DNA from: Cyanobacteria bacterium OH_CDB_58
GTDB lineage: Bacteria; Cyanobacteriota; Vampirovibrionia; Gastranaerophilales; Gastranaerophilaceae
Assembly (NCBI GenBank): GCA_023435965.1
Contig: JAEZLC010000153.1
Location: forward strand, 1-8,765
Reading direction: 5' to 3'
DNA length: 8,765 bases
Below are positions 1-5,549 of the stretch, piece by piece. The notes under the pieces are model-generated. The model made no database searches, was not told the DNA's origin, and saw only the letters and a list, made by a program, of their open reading frames with translations. Numbering within the stretch: the first letter of the stretch is position 1; every line of letters begins with the position of its first letter. The position numbers and the translations under genes are program-made.

Positions 1-736
1 CTTCATAAGTCACAGAAACCATATCTGCTCTGTCTAAAACCTTTTTGCCAAGATTAGACATAGTAGAGCCGATTCTGTTTGCTCGGTAAAAATACAAAAA
101 GTCTCTTACTATACTTATTTTTTTTGCGCTTAAATATGTTTCAAAGAAAAATGGCAAATCCTCATAAATAAAGCCTTCTTTGAAACGGATATTTAAATTA
201 TCTAAAAAATCTTTTTTATATATTTTATTCCAAATTGCAACGTTGATGTTCAAGATAAAATCTGCTGTTTCCTCGGGAGCAAAAGCTCTATCATCTAAAT
301 CAGATGGGAAATTATTTAAATTATAATATGGATCATTATAAGAAGATTTTTGGGTGAATTCATTATGAAAATGAGTTGCACATATACTAATGTCTGTTTC
401 ATATGTTTTAGCACTTTCATAAAGTTTCTCAAACATGTTAAGCTCGACCCAATCATCAGAATCTACAAAGCCAATGTAATCTCCAGAAGCGGCTTTTAGT
501 CCAACATTTCTTGCTGCCGCCTGACCTTTTTGTTCTGACAAAGTAATAACTTTTATACGTGAGTCGTTCTTGGCATAATCATTCAAAATATTTAACGAAT
601 TATCCCTAGAACAATCGTCAACACAAATGATTTCAATTTCTTTAAATGTTTGATTGATCAAAGTATCCAAACAGCTCTTCAGATATACTTCGACATTGTT
701 CACCGGAACTATGACTGATATTTTTGGCTTCGTCAT
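1..736 (-). CDS. Family 2 glycosyltransferase, partial (C-terminus beyond left edge)
   Basis: The N-terminal 245 codons are visible and open to base 2, so the gene continues outside the window. It encodes a cytoplasmic, nucleotide-sugar-dependent GT2 (GT-A fold) transferase. Visible motifs are the strand-1 SVIVPV segment (residues 7-12), IICVDD near 36-41, the DSDDW metal/nucleotide-binding motif at 92-96, WNKIY near 169-173, and a YED motif near 191-193 where the catalytic base is expected. It is a close paralogue of the gene upstream: about 40 of the first 60 residues are identical by eye. Local deviations from the usual family pattern are PVNN instead of PVYN and DCSRD instead of DGSTD. 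The start ATG at 736 overlaps the upstream stop as ATGA, which suggests translational coupling. Acceptor and donor sugars cannot be read from the sequence. A role in surface glycan synthesis is inferred from the neighbours. Confidence 0.93.
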   Translation of the reverse strand, partial: MTKPKISVIVPVNNVEVYLKSCLDTLINQTFKEIEIICVDDCSRDNSLNILNDYAKNDSRIKVITLSEQKGQAAARNVGLKAASGDYIGFVDSDDWVELNMFEKLYESAKTYETDISICATHFHNEFTQKSSYNDPYYNLNNFPSDLDDRAFAPEETADFILNINVAIWNKIYKKDFLDNLNIRFKEGFIYEDLPFFFETYLSAKKISIVRDFLYFYRANRIGSTMSNLGKKVLDRADMVSVTYE

Positions 737-1971
737 TTGTTTTTCGCTTCTAATTCCGAAAATGGAAACTTGAATTTAAAAGTAAACTTTAATATTTTAA
801 TACACAAAACATCATCGCAATACCAAGCATCGACAGGCTGACCTGCCCTCTTTTTAATACACTTCATGTGCTTTTTGTACTTAAATGTGTAATGCTCTGG
901 AGTATAATATAATATTTCAATTATTTTATACATAAATTTCTCTTTTAAAACTCTTAACCGTGCTTCCTTACACGTTTCTCCCTGCAAATATTTCATATAA
1001 TCAGAACAAGATGAATTTCTTATAATCTCCATATGTTCAAAAGTCCACTTATTTTGTTCTTTTATTCCTGATTCTTCATAAGTATTAGGATTAAAAAAAG
1101 GTTCAAAAGTTTTTAACCGCTTATAAAAGTCTTCTTTATATTCTTGTTTCATAAGCCTAAAGCGGTATGAGGCATCATGGAATTTTTTTTCTAAAAACTG
1201 ATATTTAATTTGATCAAAATATGGCTGTTGAACCATTTCGTCCCAAATGCTTTGGGTTACATCAAAAAGATTTATAAAATTTTTGTCGCCTTTTTGTACT
1301 ATTGAGTTCGGTCTGTTTATTCTGTAGTAATACAAAAAATCTCTTATCAGGGAAACCCTTTGCATTCTGAAAAAAGCACGGAAGAAAAAGGGCCCGTCCT
1401 CAAAGATTAATCCATCCGGGAAAAAGATCTGATGTTCTTCAATAAAACTTCTCTTATATATTTTGTTCCACGCCATAACACATAAATCAAGCATAAAACC
1501 AATTGTTTCATGATGATTAAAGGCTCTGTTATCAAACGATTCATCAAAATAGCCAAGGGTAAAATAAGGATCGTCGTACAAAAGCTTTTTCGTCTTATCA
1601 TCATATTTATGAACAGCACAAATGCTCATCTGAGAATCGTATTTTTTTGCATTTTCATACAACTTTTCAAACATAGTAACATCAACCCAATCATCAGAGT
1701 CGACAAATCCCAAGAATTCTCCTTTGGCAATTTTCATGCCTGCGTTTCTGGCAGAAGAAAGCCCGCCATTTTCTTTGTCCAAAATAATTATCCGAGAATC
1801 TTTTTTTGAATATTTTTCAAGTATCTTTCTGGATTTATCAGTTGAGCCGTCATTTACACAGATAATTTCAATCTCTTTTAAGGTTTGGTTAATTACAGTA
1901 TCCAAACACTTTTTAAGATACTTTTCTACATTGTATACGGGAACTATTATTGAAACTTTTACTTCACTCAT
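733..1971 (-). CDS. Family 2 glycosyltransferase (GT-A fold)
   Basis: This complete 412-residue protein transfers a sugar from a nucleotide-activated donor, probably onto a growing surface glycan on the cytoplasmic side of the membrane. The GT2 domain covers roughly residues 5-230: SIIVPVYN (7-14), VNDGSTD (39-45), SSARNAG (72-78), the DSDDW motif (91-95) whose aspartates bind metal and nucleotide, WNKIYKR (168-174), and FED (190-192) at the expected catalytic-base position. Residues 230-412 form a less conserved, Lys- and aromatic-rich tail with no recognisable domain. No signal peptide or transmembrane helix is evident. The start lies 9 bases after the stop of the GT8-coiled-coil gene and has no clear Shine-Dalgarno, so translation probably depends on the upstream gene. 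The 3' end overlaps the next GT2 by four bases. Sugar specificity is unknown. Confidence 0.95.
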   Translation of the reverse strand: MSEVKVSIIVPVYNVEKYLKKCLDTVINQTLKEIEIICVNDGSTDKSRKILEKYSKKDSRIIILDKENGGLSSARNAGMKIAKGEFLGFVDSDDWVDVTMFEKLYENAKKYDSQMSICAVHKYDDKTKKLLYDDPYFTLGYFDESFDNRAFNHHETIGFMLDLCVMAWNKIYKRSFIEEHQIFFPDGLIFEDGPFFFRAFFRMQRVSLIRDFLYYYRINRPNSIVQKGDKNFINLFDVTQSIWDEMVQQPYFDQIKYQFLEKKFHDASYRFRLMKQEYKEDFYKRLKTFEPFFNPNTYEESGIKEQNKWTFEHMEIIRNSSCSDYMKYLQGETCKEARLRVLKEKFMYKIIEILYYTPEHYTFKYKKHMKCIKKRAGQPVDAWYCDDVLCIKILKFTFKFKFPFSELEAKNK

Positions 1972-1980
1972 ATTCTGTTT

Positions 1981-4332
1981 TTACTTTTTTGAATTCTTTT
2001 TACCGTCTACCAGCCCTCTAATTATGGAAAAAGGCTTCATTTTCTCTTCGTACTCTTCGATTAGATCAGAGATTTGTCTTTGATGAAGGCAACTATCTTC
2101 TTCTTTTTCTTGTTTTAATTTCTCAAGGCTGTCTCTAAGCCCCTCAAGCTCAGACACTAAACTATCAAACTCGTTTTGCTTCTGCACAAGAGTTTTGTTC
2201 AGTTCATCATATTTTTTGTCAATATCATTGTAAGAATCAGCAAGTACACTTTTCTCTTCCTCTAGATGCTTAATATAATTTTGACACTCATTTTTGCTAG
2301 TTTCCAGTTGGCTTTTTTCATTTTCAACAGAATTAAGCCTGTCTTGGATTTCTTTATTTTTATTTTCTAAACAGCAGATAACCTCTTGCTTTTCGTCCAA
2401 TAGCTTCTCGTATCTCACTTTTTGCTCATCTAACTTCGTTGATAATTCTGAATTGAAGGAAGAGTATACTTCATTTATTTGTTTTTGCACTTCCAGTTCA
2501 AACTTTTGTTTTTGAGAATACAGCTCATTTTCATACCAGCTTTTTTGGCTTTCAAATTTATTAAGCCACTGTTCTTCTTTATTCTTTTCAACGGTCTTTA
2601 AATTTTCTTCATAGATAGCTTTTTGCTGAGAGGCAATATCTTCATAAGTTTTACTGAGAGTTTCAACCTGAATCTTAAGTGATTCTTCAAAAAAGCTTTT
2701 TAAGTTATCAGTTTTTGTTTGAAGAAGCCGGGCAAAAAATTCCTTTTGCAGATGCAAGTCCGCCCTAGAACCTTGTTCAACTTCCGATATTTTATTCTCT
2801 AATTTATTAAAACATTCATTATTGCGGGCATTGCTCTCTTTAGTTAGCTCATAGAGCCTTGACTCAACCTCGTTAATTTTATATATTGCGTCTTTATGTT
2901 TGTTATTATTATATTCATACAGTTTTGACTCTGCATCCAAAAAACTTGAAGAAACAGATTTTATTTGTTCTTCTATGAAAGAATAAAGCTTTGACTCTAT
3001 TTCATAAATAATAGTCAAGGCTTCGTTTTTTCTATCGTCTGAATGTTTATAAAGTTCAGCTTCTTTGGCAAAAAGAGTTTCTAAAACCTCTTCTTTTTTT
3101 TCATCTATGTACTTATATAAGTCCGACTCAACAACTAAAAGCTTGTTTGTTATTTCTTCGTCTTTTTCATCACTATGTACATACAATTTGGATTGAACTT
3201 CAGAAATAATATCCTGAAGCCTTTTGACGTTTTTTGTCTGAGATTCTAGTATTTGAGCAATATTGTTTTTATTCTCATCAATACCTGTAAGTTTTTCCTT
3301 TATTTGGGCAATATAATTTCTATTCTCGTCTATCTCGGACAACCGCTCTTCAAGTTGACCATTGCGTAAATTTTCAAAAGAGTCATTAAATTTTTTGAAC
3401 TCTTGGTTAATTTTTTCCTGAACAAATTCTTTTATTTTGTCCAGCTCCTGCACAATAGCACTCGCCGGCATATCACTTGCAAAAAATTTCTCATACGCTT
3501 TCTTTTTATATTCAACAAGTTTATCTTTCCACGGAGTAATCCTTAAATAATCATAATACTCCTGAAATAACGGATGACTTACCTCGTACGTCCAGGGTTT
3601 AAACCTCCCTGCAAAATGCAGAATGCTAAATTCATGATATTTTTCATACAGTCCTTGATACCTTGATGGATCATACTGAAAAAACTGGAAGTTCCATTTT
3701 CTTGGCAGTGTTTTAATCCCGTCTTTTAAAACGACATTTAACACATCCTGGTCTTGCCATAGGATTTTTTCTTTATTGTTCTGGGCATAATCAAAAAGTT
3801 TTTCTTCAATTTTATCTTTACGCCATTTTTTCAGATTTATAAGCATTACTCCGGCATTACAATATACCGGCAAATCAAGTCTTTCCGCCTCGTTTTCGCT
3901 CTCAACATCAGGGACCATAGCAGTATAATACTCGCCAACATCCGTGTTATAGAGCTCTTTTAAACTTCCTAAAACCAAAAGATCACAATCGAGATACAAT
4001 ATTTTATCAAGTTCAGAGAATATTGAACCCATTTTAAAACGAAAATATCCTGAAATGGGAACATGAAAGTGCTTAAAATCAGGGTTATAATCTTTCAAAA
4101 GAGGACAATTTTTAAACTCCTCCTTGTTCATTTTTATGTATGTAATTTTAAAATCTTTTATGCTGCTAAGTGATTGTATTTCTTTCTTACTTTTATCAGA
4201 AAATCCGCCATCTAAAACAAAAAAATTAAATTTTTCATCTTTCTCAGAATTTTTTAAAATAGAAGCAATAGCAACTCCTATTTGCTCTGTGTAGTTATTA
4301 TCAGCATTAAAACAAATGTTATACAAACCCAT
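1981..4332 (-). CDS. Family 8 glycosyltransferase fused to a long coiled-coil tail
   Basis: This 783-residue protein (counted from the ATG at 4332) has two parts. Residues 1-265 form a GT8 domain, the family of LPS galactosyl/glucosyltransferases and glycogenin: an N-terminal LYNICFNAD segment (3-11), the LDCD metal-binding DxD motif (114-117), a YCNAGVMLINL segment (157-167), WQDQDVLN (192-199), and HFAGRFKPW (239-247), which carries the family's conserved late histidine. Residues about 275-765 are charged, Lys/Glu/Gln-rich and predicted coiled coil, including a 17-residue duplication and six 22-residue repeats (separate entries). The end is basic (DGKKNSKK). Ordinary bacterial GT8 enzymes are about 300-350 residues long, so the tail is a large addition. 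A GTG at 4338 is also in frame, but the GAAAGG at 4341-4346 is only 2 bases from it and 8 from the ATG, so the ATG is preferred. It is the first gene of a glycosyltransferase operon. The tail may act as an oligomerisation rod or scaffold for partner enzymes; that is inference. Confidence 0.93.
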   Translation of the reverse strand: MGLYNICFNADNNYTEQIGVAIASILKNSEKDEKFNFFVLDGGFSDKSKKEIQSLSSIKDFKITYIKMNKEEFKNCPLLKDYNPDFKHFHVPISGYFRFKMGSIFSELDKILYLDCDLLVLGSLKELYNTDVGEYYTAMVPDVESENEAERLDLPVYCNAGVMLINLKKWRKDKIEEKLFDYAQNNKEKILWQDQDVLNVVLKDGIKTLPRKWNFQFFQYDPSRYQGLYEKYHEFSILHFAGRFKPWTYEVSHPLFQEYYDYLRITPWKDKLVEYKKKAYEKFFASDMPASAIVQELDKIKEFVQEKINQEFKKFNDSFENLRNGQLEERLSEIDENRNYIAQIKEKLTGIDENKNNIAQILESQTKNVKRLQDIISEVQSKLYVHSDEKDEEITNKLLVVESDLYKYIDEKKEEVLETLFAKEAELYKHSDDRKNEALTIIYEIESKLYSFIEEQIKSVSSSFLDAESKLYEYNNNKHKDAIYKINEVESRLYELTKESNARNNECFNKLENKISEVEQGSRADLHLQKEFFARLLQTKTDNLKSFFEESLKIQVETLSKTYEDIASQQKAIYEENLKTVEKNKEEQWLNKFESQKSWYENELYSQKQKFELEVQKQINEVYSSFNSELSTKLDEQKVRYEKLLDEKQEVICCLENKNKEIQDRLNSVENEKSQLETSKNECQNYIKHLEEEKSVLADSYNDIDKKYDELNKTLVQKQNEFDSLVSELEGLRDSLEKLKQEKEEDSCLHQRQISDLIEEYEEKMKPFSIIRGLVDGKKNSKK
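2803..3198 (-). repeat. Six tandem 22-residue (66-bp) coiled-coil repeats
   Basis: Residues 379-510 of the GT8-fusion protein hold six units of exactly 22 residues. The anchor is (E/Q)-(S/A)-x-L-Y, with the Leu-Tyr pair at 383/384, 405/406, 427/428, 449/450, 471/472 and 493/494, so there are no insertions or deletions between anchors. The anchor reads SKLY, SDLY, AELY, SKLY, SKLY, SRLY. The rest of each unit is polar or charged with scattered hydrophobic residues. Twenty-two residues equal two hendecads, a spacing compatible with a nearly straight or right-handed coiled coil. The copies have diverged at the DNA level, so only the protein register is conserved. No seventh copy is visible on either side. 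Confidence 0.82.
3232..3333 (-). repeat. Tandem 17-residue duplication in the GT8-fusion protein
   Basis: Residues 334-350 and 351-367 are two adjacent 17-residue copies. Both begin IDEN and share the core IDEN-(R/K)-N-x-IAQI. The DNA copies are similar but have diverged, mainly at synonymous or conservative sites, so this is an old in-frame duplication. It sits at the start of the coiled-coil part, just before the 22-residue repeat array. Confidence 0.7.
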
Positions 4333-4340
4333 TAGCACAG

Positions 4341-4346
4341 CCTTTC
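4341..4346 (-). promoter_or_regulatory. Ribosome binding site deciding the GT8-fusion start
   Basis: On the minus strand, GAAAGG lies 8 bases before the ATG at 4332 but only 2 bases before the alternative in-frame GTG at 4338. The spacing therefore favours the ATG and shortens the protein by two residues relative to the longest reading frame. Confidence 0.6.
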
Positions 4347-4365
4347 AGCTTTTGTGTTTGAATGT

Positions 4366-4394
4366 ATTTTACAATAATTGTTTAAAAAGAGCAA
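4366..4394 (-). promoter_or_regulatory. Candidate sigma-70 promoter for the glycosyltransferase operon
   Basis: On the minus strand, TTGCTC (4394-4389) is followed by a 17-base spacer and TAAAAT (4371-4366, five of six to consensus). Transcription would start near 4359 and give a leader of about 27 bases that contains the ribosome binding site. The -35 matches consensus only in its TTG, and AT-rich DNA yields such matches by chance, so this is tentative. Confidence 0.4.
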
Positions 4395-4440
4395 CAAAAA
4401 ATAAGCCAAAACTCTTGAGATACAAGGATTTTTTATAATT

Positions 4441-4469
4441 TTTACTTTCTTTTTTTTTTAGGCTAAAAT
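4441..4469 (+). promoter_or_regulatory. Candidate sigma-70 promoter for hydE-kup
   Basis: TTTACT (4441-4446), a 17-base spacer and TAAAAT (4464-4469) would start transcription near 4476, about 26 bases before the hydE ATG. The spacer contains a run of ten T (4450-4459). A perfect TATAAT at 4434-4439 is an alternative -10, but the only good -35 before it (TTGAGA, 4415-4420) is just 13 bases away, which is too close. Confidence 0.35.
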
Positions 4470-4501
4470 AAGCAAGTAAAAACAATCTCGCTGAATACAA
4501 A

Positions 4502-5533
4502 ATGATAGATATAATAAACAAAGCCAAAAACACCCACAAGCTCGAAAAAAAGGAGTTAATATCCTTGCTTTCTTCTTCAGATTTTGATGAAGAAATATTC
4601 GCAGCAGCAGATGAAGTAAGAAAGAAATACGTAGGCGACTGCGTCCATTTAAGGGGTTTGATAGAATTTTCAAACATTTGCAAACAAAATTGTTTATATT
4701 GCGGACTCAGAAGAGACAACAAAGAAGTAAACAGATACAGGCTTTCAACAGAAGAAATTATTGACTTCGCCCAAAAAGCACACTCATACGGATACAAGAC
4801 AGCAGTTATGCAATCAGGAGAAGATGCTTTTTTTACAACAGAAAAACTTATCCCTATAGTCAAAGAGGTTAAGAAGCTCGATCTTGCAATTACCCTAAGT
4901 ATTGGAGAAAGAAGCCGAGAAGAATACCAACAATTAAAAGAAGCGGGTGCAGACAGATTTTTGATAAGAATAGAGACCACAGACAAAGAACTATACAAAA
5001 AAATGCATCCCGATATGGATTATAACAACAGACTAAAGTGTCTTGAGGATCTAAAAGATTTAAGTTATGAGGTAGGAACAGGCTGTCTTGTGGGATTACC
5101 AGAACAAACCATAGACTCTCTTGCCAGCGACATTTTATTCTTCCAAGAAATAGAGGCGGACATGATTGGTATCGGCCCATTTATACCTAACCCTCAAACA
5201 CCTCTTAAGGATACCGAAGGCGGAAGCTTCAACATGGCAAGAAAAGTGATGGCACTGACCAGATTGCTTCTGCCTGATACAAACATTCCCGCAACAACTG
5301 CCATGGAAACACTGAACCCAAACGGGAGGATTTTAGCTCTTCAAAGCGGTGCAAACGTTGTTATGCCAAACGTTACAGAAGGCGATTACAGAAAATTTTA
5401 TGAACTATACCCGGGTAAAATCTGCATAAACGACACCCCTGCAAAATGCATAAACTGCATTAGCGGAAAGATTAAAGGCATCGGCAGAACCATAGGCCAA
5501 GATCACGGCTTCAGAAAAAAAAGAAAAAAGTAA
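4502..5533 (+). CDS. hydE: [FeFe] hydrogenase maturation radical SAM protein HydE
   Basis: HydE is a cytoplasmic radical S-adenosylmethionine enzyme that, with HydF and HydG, builds the diiron subcluster of the [FeFe] hydrogenase H-cluster. The protein has 343 residues, close to the usual 345-350. It shows the radical-SAM CX3CX2C motif at C60, C64 and C67 followed by the HydE-typical YCGLRRDN, then QSGED (near 105-109), IGPFIPNPQTPL (near 224-235), PATTAMETLNPN and VMPNVTEGDYRKFYELYPGK. Three further cysteines, C308, C316 and C319 (CX7CX2C), match the spacing of the non-essential auxiliary cluster ligands known from Thermotoga HydE. The end is very basic (FRKKRKK) and encoded by A-rich DNA. 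The ATG at 4502 is the only plausible start: the frame closes at 4469-4471 with no other start codon between, although no clear Shine-Dalgarno precedes it. kup follows after 16 bases. No hydF, hydG or hydrogenase gene is in the window. BioB and PylB are related families, but these motifs favour HydE. Confidence 0.95.
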   Translation: MIDIINKAKNTHKLEKKELISLLSSSDFDEEIFAAADEVRKKYVGDCVHLRGLIEFSNICKQNCLYCGLRRDNKEVNRYRLSTEEIIDFAQKAHSYGYKTAVMQSGEDAFFTTEKLIPIVKEVKKLDLAITLSIGERSREEYQQLKEAGADRFLIRIETTDKELYKKMHPDMDYNNRLKCLEDLKDLSYEVGTGCLVGLPEQTIDSLASDILFFQEIEADMIGIGPFIPNPQTPLKDTEGGSFNMARKVMALTRLLLPDTNIPATTAMETLNPNGRILALQSGANVVMPNVTEGDYRKFYELYPGKICINDTPAKCINCISGKIKGIGRTIGQDHGFRKKRKK

Positions 5534-5539
5534 TAAAAG

Positions 5540-5544
5540 AAGGA
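5540..5544 (+). promoter_or_regulatory. Ribosome binding site of kup
   Basis: AAGGA lies 5 bases before the kup ATG, within the 16-base gap after the hydE stop. It supports this start and leaves no room for a promoter or a leader riboswitch between the two genes. Confidence 0.7.
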
Positions 5545-5549
5545 AATTT

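Noticed and set aside
1510..2083. Plus-strand open frames of 99 and 119 codons opposite the GT2 gene and the end of the GT8-fusion gene
   Set aside because: They overlap each other and real genes with strong family motifs; their composition is that of antisense shadows.
2803..3333. Regularly spaced repeats considered as a CRISPR array or DNA-level satellite
   Set aside because: The repeats are in frame, conserved as protein rather than DNA, and have no identical repeat/unique spacer alternation.
4336..4338. GTG at 4338 as the start of the GT8-fusion protein
   Set aside because: The ribosome binding site would be only 2 bases away; the ATG two codons later has the normal 8-base spacing.
4369..4998. 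209-codon open frame on the minus strand, opposite the start of hydE
   Set aside because: It lies antisense to a confidently identified gene, has no recognisable domain or ribosome binding site, and its Ser/Leu/Phe-rich translation is typical of the complement of a Lys/Glu-rich coding sequence.
5515..5530. A8-G-A6 tract at the end of hydE as a programmed slippage site
   Set aside because: It encodes a basic C-terminal tail just before the stop, and slippage would change only a few residues. A-runs are common in this base composition, so there is no reason to call recoding.
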